64,000 bases of DNA from Desulfolinea sp050305405 (GCA_050305405.1 JBNLFG010000002.1:1-64000); one strand, 5' to 3'; numbered from the stretch's first letter, positions 7,719-15,862 are shown. The notes: generated from the sequence alone by a model not told the origin. Program-made: numbers and translations.

Positions 7719-9050
7719 TTAGGGCCAGGTATACAGGTTGAAAGGGATTTCGTCTTCGAAGTGGATCATCGGTCTATCTTTGAATTTGGCGAAATCCTCG
7801 GCGCTTGGACTGCCTGCATAGGGAGCGTCATGAAGCGTCTCATTCCAATTGCGCCAGGTTAGCGCCCAGGCAACTTGCCCACCAGATGAGCGCGTTCCGA
7901 CCAATCCCGGATAGAGGAAGCCTGTCCACCAGGTATCTGAATTGGGCAGTTCCCACACTTGACCGCCGGTTTCGGTCAGCGCCGGGATCTTTAGATGTTG
8001 TGCATCGTATTCATTTGCGGTCTCGACCAGCATATCGAGGGTGTTTTGAAATCTGCCCAACCCATAGAGCGCATCATCGACTCCCCGCCGGTAGGGATAC
8101 GCGCGCTGGTAATAATCCAGGCCGAGCACATCGACATAATCATCACCGGGATACCTGTAAAAGTAGGTTGTTTTGAAGGTATCTAGATCAGGGAATTCAT
8201 TGTTGCTATTTCTGCCGCTTAGGCAGCGTGCGTCGGGTGAGTAGGCAAAGAGCAGGTTGTGCAGCCCGGCCGTATCGCGCAGATAGTTCACCGTGAAGCG
8301 CCATAAGGCAATGTAGTCTGCCTCGTTGGTGTTTCGACCGCCCCACCAGAAAACGGAGCAATTATGTTCGTGGAAGGGGCGCAGGATGACGGGAACGAGG
8401 TGGTCAGTTACGTTCCAGGGAACACCGGAGACGACCAGACTGCGGTCGAATTCGGCGAATTGATCGAGCCAATCGGTGTATTGGGCATGATTCTCGCCGC
8501 CGGGCAGGATCGTGGAAACTGCCGGAGTCATGTCAAAGGCCGTCCCAAGCTGATTGTTGTCCGGGTCTGTTCCTGCCAGTTCCCAAGTGACGGGATTGTA
8601 CATATGCCAACTGATCGTGATCACGCCGCCGCGCTGATAGCCTGCGACGATCTCTTCCCGCATCCTGTCGAAGGGCACGCCGTCACCGCTGTTGGGACCG
8701 CCAAGCTCCAGGGCTCCGATCTCCCAGCCGTAGACGGCGGGGTAAGAGCCTGGAATGCCGAGGTCTACCGATTCCGATGCTTCAAGCACGTCAGAGTGAC
8801 CAGGTACATCGCGCCACGTAGCACCGAAATAGGTATCATCCTGATGTCCAAAGAGGGTTTGATTGCTGGCTGCCAAAGTCCACAGTTTGATGAAGAGCGC
8901 CTTGGTCTCATCTGTGGCGCCTGAATCGACGGTGGGAATACTTGAAATCGAACGTGTGCCTAATGTGCAGCCTGCGAGTAATGCAAGCGCGATCATTATG
9001 CTGAAAATTGTGAATCCGCGACGAGGTTGGAAACGAGAGAATACTTGCAT
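7719..9050 (-). CDS. GH26-family glycoside hydrolase lipoprotein (beta-mannanase-like)
   Basis: This 443-residue secreted lipoprotein has a lipobox ALLAGC (Cys28). The catalytic module matches glycoside hydrolase family 26, whose known members are mainly beta-1,4-mannanases. The N-terminal FGHQDDTYFG, the VILRPFHEHN segment with the predicted acid/base Glu, a WWGG subsite segment and IPALTETGG with the predicted nucleophile Glu are all present. It would be tethered outside the membrane and degrade mannan-type glycans. It leads a minus-strand run with GNAT, methyltransferase and SnoaL-like genes. A TATAAT -10 element reads on the minus strand at 9111-9116, with a small inverted repeat (GTCTG/CAGAC) just upstream. 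Exact specificity is not determined. Confidence 0.85.
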   Translation of the reverse strand: MQVFSRFQPRRGFTIFSIMIALALLAGCTLGTRSISSIPTVDSGATDETKALFIKLWTLAASNQTLFGHQDDTYFGATWRDVPGHSDVLEASESVDLGIPGSYPAVYGWEIGALELGGPNSGDGVPFDRMREEIVAGYQRGGVITISWHMYNPVTWELAGTDPDNNQLGTAFDMTPAVSTILPGGENHAQYTDWLDQFAEFDRSLVVSGVPWNVTDHLVPVILRPFHEHNCSVFWWGGRNTNEADYIALWRFTVNYLRDTAGLHNLLFAYSPDARCLSGRNSNNEFPDLDTFKTTYFYRYPGDDYVDVLGLDYYQRAYPYRRGVDDALYGLGRFQNTLDMLVETANEYDAQHLKIPALTETGGQVWELPNSDTWWTGFLYPGLVGTRSSGGQVAWALTWRNWNETLHDAPYAGSPSAEDFAKFKDRPMIHFEDEIPFNLYTWP

Positions 9051-9110
9051 GGTAAGTCTCCTTATATACGCTGCTCCCTCCTGAATAATTCATTCCCTTA
9101 TCCCGATGAG

Positions 9111-9138
9111 ATTATACCCTGTGTCTGGTATTACAGAC
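9111..9138 (-). promoter_or_regulatory. Predicted -10 element and inverted repeat upstream of the GH26 gene
   Basis: On the minus strand a TATAAT hexamer (9111-9116) lies about 60 bp before the GH26 start. A 5-bp inverted repeat GTCTG-N6-CAGAC (9123-9138) lies where the spacer or -35 would be. It could be an operator, but it is short. Confidence 0.3.
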
Positions 9139-9173
9139 TTGTTGTACATTGCATTTTGTAGATATTCGTTCTT

Positions 9174-9734
9174 TTATTTTTCTTCTACCGATAGCTCCCC
9201 AAAAGTTAATTCTCGAAAGAGTGCGTCCATTTCTTCCGGAGAGTGGGGCATTTTTTCATCCAGCCACCATTTGAGCAGTGACATAAATGCACCGGTCAGA
9301 TATTGGGCGACAACCATTGGTTCGGGGGGGGACTGTAGACCTTTTTCACGCAGGCGTTCAATATGATTGAGCCAGTTCTGCACCGTCTTCTCATGTCCCA
9401 TTTTGTGGACCAGGGTGATTCCTTCGCTGCCCATAAGCGCGCGAAAAAGGGAGTGGTTTTCTTGTGCATGAGCAAAGATGGGCACTAAGGAGGGCACAAG
9501 CGAATCACTGTTTTCGTCAAAGCCAAGAATGTCATCTGGAATGGCGCTAACCAAGAGATCATCCTTGTCGTAAAAGTGGGTATAGAAGGTCGTGCGCCCT
9601 ATATTTGCTTTATCCAAAATATCTTGCACGGTAATACGAGCATAGGGTTTCTCTTGGATTAAGGCATGCAACGCTTGGACAAGCTCTGCTTTGGTGCGGA
9701 TAACGCGTCTGTCAGATTGGTTGACTTGCTTCAT
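9174..9734 (-). CDS. TetR/AcrR family transcriptional regulator
   Basis: This regulator of about 186 residues has an N-terminal TetR helix-turn-helix: VIRTKAELVQALHALIQEKPYARITVQDILDKANIGRTTFYTHFYDKDDLL, the usual DNA-binding helices ending in the FYxHFxxKxxL signature. The C-terminal all-helical ligand domain (about residues 80-180) is not recognisable to a ligand class. The ATG at 9734 is preferred over an upstream TTG at 9755. It faces away from the small membrane protein gene at 9906, and a 25-bp operator-like inverted repeat lies between them. It probably represses that gene and itself. Confidence 0.88.
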   Translation of the reverse strand: MKQVNQSDRRVIRTKAELVQALHALIQEKPYARITVQDILDKANIGRTTFYTHFYDKDDLLVSAIPDDILGFDENSDSLVPSLVPIFAHAQENHSLFRALMGSEGITLVHKMGHEKTVQNWLNHIERLREKGLQSPPEPMVVAQYLTGAFMSLLKWWLDEKMPHSPEEMDALFRELTFGELSVEEK

Positions 9735-9829
9735 GAAATGCTCTTTTCCGAACAATTTGCCTGCTTTGTTCTCTAGTGAACAAAAAAGAGCTATTGTCTG
9801 TTGCCTAATAAAAGCGGGGATTTTATTAT

Positions 9830-9854
9830 CTTAGCGAACATTGTGTTCGTTAAG
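9830..9854. promoter_or_regulatory. Putative TetR-family operator
   Basis: An 11-bp inverted repeat with a 3-bp centre (CTTAGCGAACA-TTG-TGTTCGTTAAG, one mismatch) lies in the intergenic space between the TetR gene and the divergent membrane protein gene. Its size and position fit a TetR dimer operator. Confidence 0.6.
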
Positions 9855-9905
9855 TGGCGAGCATATCACAAAAATAATTATTTGCAAAGAAAAAAGGAGA
9901 TTTAA

Positions 9906-10307
9906 ATGAAAGTAAAGAAAATGGCAATCGCAACACTGGTCGGTGGATTTGGGATGTGGGTTATCGCCGGGCTATGGCATAACCTGATCATGCCAAGCTT
10001 GTATGAAAGCATCGATGCAGATCACGAAGGGATCGGTATTTTGCTGCTCTCATATTTTATTTTGGCATTGCTCATGTCCTATATATATCCTTTGGGATAT
10101 AAGGGCGGTTCCCCGCTTTGGGAAGGGCTAAGGTTTGGAATGGTGATCGGGATTTTGTGGGTCTTCCCCCACGAACTGGCGATGGCAGGCGCACACGGTG
10201 AACCGCTTGGCTACGCCTTCCAAAATGGACTCTGGCACATGGTTGAGCAGGGTTTGGGTGGGATGATGATCGGGGCGATATTTGGGAATAGACAAATGGA
10301 TGCTTGA
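9906..10307 (+). CDS. Small four-helix membrane protein, divergent from the TetR gene
   Basis: This 133-residue protein has about four transmembrane helices (around residues 5-25, 43-63, 77-96 and 112-130). Histidines lie near the membrane faces (LWHNL, FPHELAM, LWHMVEQ). The family is not recognised with confidence. An AAGGAG ribosome-binding site precedes the ATG. Its position across a TetR operator suggests that it is the regulated target, perhaps inducible by a compound that the regulator senses. It ends at a terminator. Confidence 0.7.
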   Translation: MKVKKMAIATLVGGFGMWVIAGLWHNLIMPSLYESIDADHEGIGILLLSYFILALLMSYIYPLGYKGGSPLWEGLRFGMVIGILWVFPHELAMAGAHGEPLGYAFQNGLWHMVEQGLGGMMIGAIFGNRQMDA

Positions 10308-10328
10308 TAAAAAACTTATCGTTAATAC

Positions 10329-10367
10329 AAGACTTCCGAAGTTTTTAAAACTTCCGAAGTCTTTTTT
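10329..10367. terminator. Bidirectional terminator
   Basis: A long stem (AAGACTTCCGAAGTTTT with AAAACTTCCGAAGTC, one C-C mismatch) is followed by TTTTTT. It lies between the plus-strand membrane protein gene and the minus-strand remnant that ends at 10368. Confidence 0.8.
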
Positions 10368-10658
10368 CTACATCTTGAAATCATCCAGATAGAGTTTGAT
10401 GTTGTCGGTCAAATCTCGTCCACGCAGGTCATCGAAAATAAAATCGCGATAGTCACTTGGCGATGCAAAATATTCTTGCACAAACTCAGGCGTGTAGTGC
10501 GCCTTCCCCCATCCTAACCTTCTGGAAAAGAAACCGCTTCGCGCCCTGAAGGGGGAAGGGACAAATTCTCCCCCCTCGGGGGAGATGCCCGAAGGGCAGA
10601 GGGGGTGGATGCAACGCACTGCTCGTCCAATACTAAAACGGAACTCTATTCTCGACAT
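10368..10658 (-). pseudogene. Gene remnant with repeat-derived 5' half
   Basis: This open frame of 96 codons is probably a broken gene. The last ~45 residues (HYTPEFVQEYF..., ending ...DNIKLYLDDFKM) look like the genuine C-terminus of some protein and run straight into a terminator. The first half is a conceptual translation of a GC-rich intergenic repeat (10500-10620) similar to the elements at 21482 and 33084. No homologous family is recognised. It could also be a short expressed ORF, but the repeat-derived half argues against that. Confidence 0.45.
10500..10620. repeat. Diverged copy of a GC-rich intergenic repeat
   Basis: The segment contains GGGGGAGATGCCCGAAGGGC followed by AGAGGGGG, closely matching part of the elements at 33084-33296 and 21482-21702. 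It also has self-complementary CCTTCCCCC / GGGGGAAGG arms. It appears to have inserted into or replaced the 5' part of the gene at 10368. Confidence 0.55.
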
Positions 10659-10664
10659 ATGGTT

Positions 10665-11759
10665 CTAAGTTTTTTGATATTTTTCAGGAACGGCTGCGTA
10701 ATCTTCATCATCTTTATCTTTCATTACTTCATCCATATCCCGAAAATGGACTTCTTGTTTTTCAATTAGGTTTGATATATTTGGGGTCATGTAACCGTTA
10801 TGTTCAATGATGTTGGTAATAAGAAACCTTTTGGAATAACTATAAGCGTGTTTGAACAACATTAGACTGCTTGGGCTGCCAGAAGGATTCATTTCATGAA
10901 TTCTCGAAACCATCATTAACAATGTCTCGTCAGCTTTCAAACCATATTTTTCAAATTTGTCTATTAGCACATCTTTTGATGAACCGAAATGAATTCTGTA
11001 GTCACTTGGTGATTTCTTTGAAATATTTTCTATAAAGCTGAGCCTAATTTCTTCTTGTTCATCAACATTTCCAAATTGTTCTTTTAGACGACTGAAAATC
11101 TCATTACCTTTTTCTATATTCTCAAATATAAAACCTACGATAGGTGGTTCTTTTAGACTTGGATCAGATATAAATGCCATTCCTTGCCATTTTGCTTGAT
11201 TCCAAAGGTCTACATCTATGATTGTGCTCAGAAACATTGATTTTCGTTCTTTAGCATTTAAAGATTTAGATAAATTTTCCTTTTCAGGAATTCCTAACGG
11301 AGGTCGTTTTTGTTGATTTATCCCTTTAAGGCGATCAACTAAACTTTGTTTTCTCGTTTCTGAAGATATTTGGTAATGTGTATACGGTTGGAGAGGTAGA
11401 GGGATATATTGTTGGTGATCTTCTTCAAAGAAAACAGGAATAAATTTCGTATTCTGAGTATTGAGAGCATAAAGTTCTTGAAGAATTAATGATGTTTCCC
11501 ACTTTACCCCTAATCCACTATTTGCTCCAGAGAAATCGTTTGCTCGTTCATAAAACAGTTTTGAACAACAGACAAGCACATAATCAGCTTCTTTGATTTG
11601 TCTCATCATCCATCGAGGCCATCTTTCAGGAGGAGCTTCCTCGTATTGGTCTATTTCAGAAGCAATGCCTTGTTGCCTTAAAAAATTGGAAAATTCAAGT
11701 ACTTTGTTTGAAAGCTCTTCTGTTTCATGAGCATAACTTATAAAGACTTTTCTTGTCAT
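10665..11759 (-). CDS. SEFIR-domain protein with uncharacterised C-terminal domain
   Basis: This 364-residue protein has an N-terminal SEFIR (TIR-like) domain over roughly residues 1-155. The evidence is KVFISYAHETEE, an FLRQQGIASEIDQYEE box, WPRWMMRQIKEADYVLVCCS, KWETSLILQELY and FIPVFFEED. The remaining ~200 residues (from about LSTIIDVDLWNQAKWQG) form a separate domain that I do not recognise by function. Bacterial SEFIR proteins are candidates for antiphage signalling by analogy with TIR proteins, but no partner such as a Thoeris component is next to it. The gene is clearly more AT-rich than its neighbours, which suggests transfer. It starts about 100 bp from the end of the MrfA-like helicase gene on the same strand. 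Confidence 0.8.
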   Translation of the reverse strand: MTRKVFISYAHETEELSNKVLEFSNFLRQQGIASEIDQYEEAPPERWPRWMMRQIKEADYVLVCCSKLFYERANDFSGANSGLGVKWETSLILQELYALNTQNTKFIPVFFEEDHQQYIPLPLQPYTHYQISSETRKQSLVDRLKGINQQKRPPLGIPEKENLSKSLNAKERKSMFLSTIIDVDLWNQAKWQGMAFISDPSLKEPPIVGFIFENIEKGNEIFSRLKEQFGNVDEQEEIRLSFIENISKKSPSDYRIHFGSSKDVLIDKFEKYGLKADETLLMMVSRIHEMNPSGSPSSLMLFKHAYSYSKRFLITNIIEHNGYMTPNISNLIEKQEVHFRDMDEVMKDKDDEDYAAVPEKYQKT

Positions 11760-11862
11760 AGTTTAATCCCACTGCAACTTAGCGCATAATTGAAAATAAG
11801 TTTATCAAGTGCGCACGATTATACCTTGTTCAAAACAACCCCAAAACTTCGGATGTCTGTTG

Positions 11863-14421
11863 CTACGAAACCAACTCCCTCAAAATCGCCATCGTCTCCT
11901 TCTTCCCGCCGCTGCCATTCTCCCCGCCAGGACCGACGCAGGAGGGGCAGCCATCATCGCAGCCGCATTCGCTGACGAGTTGCAGAGCGCTTTGCAACAG
12001 GGTATCCTGCATTTCGTAGAGTTTCTGGCTGAAGCCGATCCCTGCGGGGACCTGGTCGTAGAGCACGACGGAGGGCATCCCTTCGGCGGCAGACCAGGCT
12101 GGGTCGGAGAAGACGCCCAAGTCACGGTTATCGGTCATCAGATAGAGCGGGGCAAGATGTCCGAGCAGCGTTGCCAAGCCTGCCAAACCCGAGCGCATCC
12201 GCACGTTTTGTTCCGCTTGCCGATGACAGCTTGGGCAGAGCGTGACGAGATTTTCCATCCGATTCGCTGTATCCCGATCTGAAAAATTACGAAAAGGGAT
12301 TTTATGATGCACATGGTGCTGGCGTTCGCCCTCGGGCATCCCGCAGATGGCGCAGGTATAGCCATCCCGCGCCCGCACCGCCGCACGGATTTCGCTCCAA
12401 TGCGGTCCGTAATCGTTGGCATCGTTCGTCCACGCGCCTGCCGCCCGCAGCTTTTCGGTGATGGCATCGCTCAGCGTGAGCCAATAGCCCGTCGTCTCGA
12501 ACTCTTTCGGCGGCAGGTCGAGCGGCTCTTCGCCGAGATTTTCGCCCGTTTCCCAACTGCGTTTGCGGAAGCCCGCCACCTGCTCGCTGACCAGCAGCTC
12601 GCCATACGCCGACCCCGCCCCCTGCTCGATGGTGGCAAGCAGCGAAATCTCGGTTTGACGCAGGGGCTGGGTGTAGTAGTCGAGCGCAACGGGAATCAGC
12701 GCCGCCACATTTTGCGTCAGGTCGAGCGACTGCACAAAATATTGCTGCCCCTCGTGCAGGTAGACGGCGCGCGGATGCACCATCCAGGTGGCGGATGCCA
12801 GATCGACTTCGCCGAGCGTGCGCGGATTGCCGCCCTCGTGGACTTGCAGAAGCACATTTTCGGGGGATGCGGAACGGAGCGAAACGCTCGCCGCCGGATA
12901 CTGGTCTGCCATCCAAAAATATGCCTGCCTGGACGCATGCAACACGCCCTCCGCGACCAGAAAATCGAGGAAATCCCTGAGCATTTCGGCATCAAGACGA
13001 CCGAATCCGTCGCCCTCCTTGAAGGGCAGCTCGAAGGCGGCGCAGCGCAGGTGATTGAGCAAAATCAGCAGGTGATCGGGATTGATGAGGGCTTGTTCGG
13101 GCGAGCGTGAGAAGAAGTATTCGGGGTGATGGGCAAGGAACTGGTCGAGCGGCGTGGCGGAGGCGACGAGGATCGTCACGGCAGGGTCATCGCCACGACC
13201 CGCCCGCCCCGCCTGCTGCCATGTCGATGCGATCCCGCCCGGGTAGCCGACCAGCAGCGCCGCCCCCAGCCCGCCGATGTCGATGCCGAGTTCGAGGGCG
13301 TTGGTGGCGACCACAAGACGGACATCGCCGTTGCGGAGACCTTTTTCGATCTCGCGGCGTTGGGATGGCAAGTAACCCGATCTATAACCGCGAATCGTTT
13401 TAGACCCGAAAGGTTTTATTGGTTCGCTGTTTTGATTAGATTCATTAGGATGAAAGGATTCTAAATTAATTGCGGCGCGATTGAAACCTTTCGAGTCTCT
13501 TTCGCGGAGTTGAGTCAAGATGATTTCCACCGCCCTTCTCGAACGCGCAAAAACAACACTTTGCACATCTTTCTGAACCAAATCTCCCGCGAGGCGAATG
13601 GACTCCATCAACGAGCTTTTGCGCAAGCCGAGTGCTTCATCCACAACGGGTGGATTGTAAATTAAGAAGTGGCGTTCGCCCTGCGCGGCACCGTCCTCGT
13701 CGATCAACTCGACGGGCGCTTCGATCAGCTTTTCGGCGAGTTCAGCGGGGTTGCCGATGGTTGCCGATGTCAGGATAAATTGCGGGGTTGCGCCGTAGAA
13801 AGCGGCGATGCGTTTTAATCTGCGGATGACATTAGCGACATGCGAGCCAAAGACGCCGCGATAGGTGTGCATCTCGTCGATGACAACGTAGCGCAGGTTG
13901 GCGAGAAAATGTTCCCATTTGGTGTGGTGGGGCAGAATCCCCGTGTGGAGCATATCGGGGTTTGTGAGTAGGATGCGGGCGTTCTCGCGGATGGCAGGGC
14001 GGTGGGAGGCAGGAGTGTCGCCATCGTAGATGGAGGTTGCAAGTTGCAGGTTGAAGGTTTTAAGGTTGTTGAGTTGATCTTGGGTGAGGGCTTTGGTGGG
14101 AAATAAGTAAATTGCGGTGGCATTGGGGTTTTGGGTCAGGTTAGCGAGGACGGGGAGGTTGTAGGCGAGGGTTTTGCCTGATGCGGTGCTGGTGGCTAAG
14201 ACGACATTCTTGCCCGCGCGGGCGTGTGTCCACGCTTGGGATTGGTGCGAGTAGAGTTGGTCGATGCCGCGCTGGTGGAGAGCATCCGTTAAGAGACGCG
14301 GTAAATCGTTGGGGATGGGGGCGTAGTTAGCGGGACGGGCTGGGGTTGTGCGCCACGTCGAGATATTGGGAGCAGTTTCGTGATCCGTGCGCCAGCGGGA
14401 GAGTAAGTTTTCGAGGGGCAT
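11863..14421 (-). CDS. mrfA: MrfA/YprA-type DEAD/DEAH helicase (DUF1998) with embedded HNH domain
   Basis: This 852-residue superfamily 2 helicase has motif I STASGKT (78-84), motif II DEMH (182-185), SAT (219-221), motif V region TNALELGIDIGG and motif VI QQAGRAGR (402-409). It then has a DUF1998 C-terminal region with a cysteine cluster of spacing CxCx3Cx2C (Cys819, 821, 825, 828), the metal-binding signature of MrfA. An HNH nuclease-like domain sits at about residues 676-742, with CAIC at 690-693, HHVHHKIPF and LCPSCH at 728-733. Bacillus MrfA lacks it as far as I know. Residues ~308-341, between the two halves of the second RecA domain, are encoded by a palindromic repeat. The predicted role is ATP-dependent 3'-5' unwinding in DNA damage repair with the MrfB-like nuclease at 810-2060. 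Confidence 0.88.
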   Translation of the reverse strand: MPLENLLSRWRTDHETAPNISTWRTTPARPANYAPIPNDLPRLLTDALHQRGIDQLYSHQSQAWTHARAGKNVVLATSTASGKTLAYNLPVLANLTQNPNATAIYLFPTKALTQDQLNNLKTFNLQLATSIYDGDTPASHRPAIRENARILLTNPDMLHTGILPHHTKWEHFLANLRYVVIDEMHTYRGVFGSHVANVIRRLKRIAAFYGATPQFILTSATIGNPAELAEKLIEAPVELIDEDGAAQGERHFLIYNPPVVDEALGLRKSSLMESIRLAGDLVQKDVQSVVFARSRRAVEIILTQLRERDSKGFNRAAINLESFHPNESNQNSEPIKPFGSKTIRGYRSGYLPSQRREIEKGLRNGDVRLVVATNALELGIDIGGLGAALLVGYPGGIASTWQQAGRAGRGDDPAVTILVASATPLDQFLAHHPEYFFSRSPEQALINPDHLLILLNHLRCAAFELPFKEGDGFGRLDAEMLRDFLDFLVAEGVLHASRQAYFWMADQYPAASVSLRSASPENVLLQVHEGGNPRTLGEVDLASATWMVHPRAVYLHEGQQYFVQSLDLTQNVAALIPVALDYYTQPLRQTEISLLATIEQGAGSAYGELLVSEQVAGFRKRSWETGENLGEEPLDLPPKEFETTGYWLTLSDAITEKLRAAGAWTNDANDYGPHWSEIRAAVRARDGYTCAICGMPEGERQHHVHHKIPFRNFSDRDTANRMENLVTLCPSCHRQAEQNVRMRSGLAGLATLLGHLAPLYLMTDNRDLGVFSDPAWSAAEGMPSVVLYDQVPAGIGFSQKLYEMQDTLLQSALQLVSECGCDDGCPSCVGPGGENGSGGKKETMAILRELVS
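13402..13498. repeat. In-frame palindromic element inside the helicase gene
   Basis: A 97-bp segment is bounded by 15-bp inverted repeats, AGACCCGAAAGGTTT and AAACCTTTCGAGTCT (one mismatch). It encodes about 33 low-conservation residues of the MrfA-like helicase without breaking the frame. The termini share the CGAAAGGT core with the intergenic element at 40368-40457. Confidence 0.7.
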
Positions 14422-14437
14422 GAGTTTGGTGTCCTAA

Positions 14438-14503
14438 AACGTGAAGACGTGAAACGTGATTTGTGAGTCAAAAAATCACGTTTTACGTTTCACTCGTCAC
14501 GTT
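14438..14503. repeat. Imperfect inverted repeat between membrane protein and helicase genes
   Basis: AACGTGAAGACGTGAAACGTGAT faces ATCACGTTTTACGTTTCAC and CGTCACGTT, forming a long imperfect hairpin of about 66 bp. A related TATCACGTTTTACGT string recurs at about 23015-23030. It may be a repeat element or an RNA hairpin just upstream of the helicase gene. Confidence 0.45.
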
Positions 14504-14855
14504 ATCCTATCCCCAAGAATTGCCTGAAGAGATATAAAATCCCGGTTGAGATTGCCCAAGCGGCGTAGCCCGAAAGTAGAATGCCACCGATTTTCATATC
14601 GGCTTTGGCGGCGTACCAGGCACCAAGTGCAAAAAGCATGGTGGAGATGAGCGAGAGCGCAACGCTGCCATTGAATTTAACGACGGCTTCTTTGTTGCCA
14701 TCGACTGCGGCGTAGACGACCCAAATAGCGAGCGCAGCCCGGACGGGTGTGGTGGAGATAATGGCCGCCGCGAGTTTACTTTGCCGTTGGAGAAAAGCGA
14801 CGGCGATGATAATGGCGATGGAGATAAGAACGGGGAGATATTCCTGTGATTTCAT
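14502..14855 (-). CDS. Small multi-pass membrane protein
   Basis: This protein of about 117 residues has four predicted transmembrane helices separated by short loops (VLISIAIIIAVAFL, AALAIWVVYAAV, SLISTMLFALGAWY, LSGYAAWAISTGILYLF). The start at ATG 14855 overlaps the stop of the UPF0104-type gene in an ATGA arrangement, so the two are translationally coupled. It resembles small DUF3147-type membrane proteins in size and topology, but I do not make that assignment firmly. Function unknown. Confidence 0.65.
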   Translation of the reverse strand: MKSQEYLPVLISIAIIIAVAFLQRQSKLAAAIISTTPVRAALAIWVVYAAVDGNKEAVVKFNGSVALSLISTMLFALGAWYAAKADMKIGGILLSGYAAWAISTGILYLFRQFLGIG

Positions 14856-15862
14856 AAGTTTTCTTTTTTGCTCTCTTTTTCTATGCTTCGGAAGGCGATT
14901 GCGCCTAATCCGAGTGGGAACCAAAGGGTGATGGCTCGATAGGAAAGCGTAATGATCACCGCACGGCCCCAGTTTACACCTAAGGATTTTAGACCAAGGG
15001 CAAAAGCACTTTCCATAAAGCCCACACCAGAAGGGGTGATGGAGACGAGTTGGAATAAATAGCCGATTGAGAACCCGCCGATGATTGTGCCTGCCGAGAA
15101 GGGGACTTTGAAGGCCGTGAACATCATCAGGACGACGAAAACGAGCAAGCTTTTGTTGAGCAGTGAGAAAAAGATGGGTTTGAGCAGTCGTTTGGGATAG
15201 CGGCGAATATTTATCAGTCCTTCTGCGACTTCATTTGCAAAATGGGTGGCGCGTGCTTCATTGATGTAGGGACGATGAATAAAGGGTGCTGTTATGCGGT
15301 TGACCAGACGGGTGAGATAGCGCAGAACAGCCTCTAATTTTTTCGCGGAGCGCATCCCGATGAGAATAAGCGAGAAAAAAACAGAAAAGACCAGCAATAA
15401 AAAGGAGGCTGCGCCAATTTCTCCTGTACTCAAATTATTGCGTCGAACGAGAACGATAATGCCTAAAAGCAAAATGGCGATAAAAGACCCATGATCGAGA
15501 AGGAGAAAAATAGCAGTGGTTGCTGTGACCTTGCCGCCGGGATATCCGCGTTTTTTGCCGTAGTTCACGAAGAGCGCCATCCCGCCAAGCCCCAGAGTGG
15601 GCGCTACCACGTTGACGAAATTGGTTGCGGCGGCTAGTTTTGCCAAATAGAAACTGTTTTCTTTGAGATCCATCAGCCAGTAGATGGACTGAAAGGTAAG
15701 CCCCAAATTGTAGACCCAGAATAATTGGACAAAGATGGCGGCCAGCAGGATGCCAAGATTTGCTTGTCGCAGGATTTCGGCGATGCTCTGCAACTCAGAA
15801 AAACTAAAAAATATAAACCCGACCGTCAGGAAGACGATGGCGATCCAAAAGATTTTCCGCAT
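14852..15862 (-). CDS. UPF0104/AglD-like (LPG synthase membrane-domain type) integral membrane protein
   Basis: This protein of about 336 residues belongs to the family of the lysylphosphatidylglycerol synthase transmembrane region (UPF0104, AglD-like). It has six to eight hydrophobic helices and family-typical segments: VNVVAPTLGLGGMALFVNYGKKRGYPGGK near residues 80-110, and LVSITPSGVGFMESAFALGLKSLG plus RAITLWFPLGLGAIA at the C-terminus. Members are proposed lipid flippases or glycosyl-lipid handling proteins; no soluble aminoacyltransferase domain is present, so it is not a full MprF. The start is placed at ATG 15862 (MRKIFW); an ATG at 15931 is also open. A TATAAT on the minus strand lies only ~15 bp before 15862, compatible with a very short leader. 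Confidence 0.8.
   Translation of the reverse strand: MRKIFWIAIVFLTVGFIFFSFSELQSIAEILRQANLGILLAAIFVQLFWVYNLGLTFQSIYWLMDLKENSFYLAKLAAATNFVNVVAPTLGLGGMALFVNYGKKRGYPGGKVTATTAIFLLLDHGSFIAILLLGIIVLVRRNNLSTGEIGAASFLLLVFSVFFSLILIGMRSAKKLEAVLRYLTRLVNRITAPFIHRPYINEARATHFANEVAEGLINIRRYPKRLLKPIFFSLLNKSLLVFVVLMMFTAFKVPFSAGTIIGGFSIGYLFQLVSITPSGVGFMESAFALGLKSLGVNWGRAVIITLSYRAITLWFPLGLGAIAFRSIEKESKKENL

Noticed and set aside
10665..11759. Thoeris or other named TIR/SEFIR defence system
   Set aside because: No ThsA-type or other partner gene is adjacent to either this SEFIR gene or the TIR gene at 62861.
12304..13110. Long plus-strand open frame opposite the helicase gene
   Set aside because: It is a GC-driven antisense frame. 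Its translation is Arg-rich without any domain, while the minus strand encodes clear helicase motifs.
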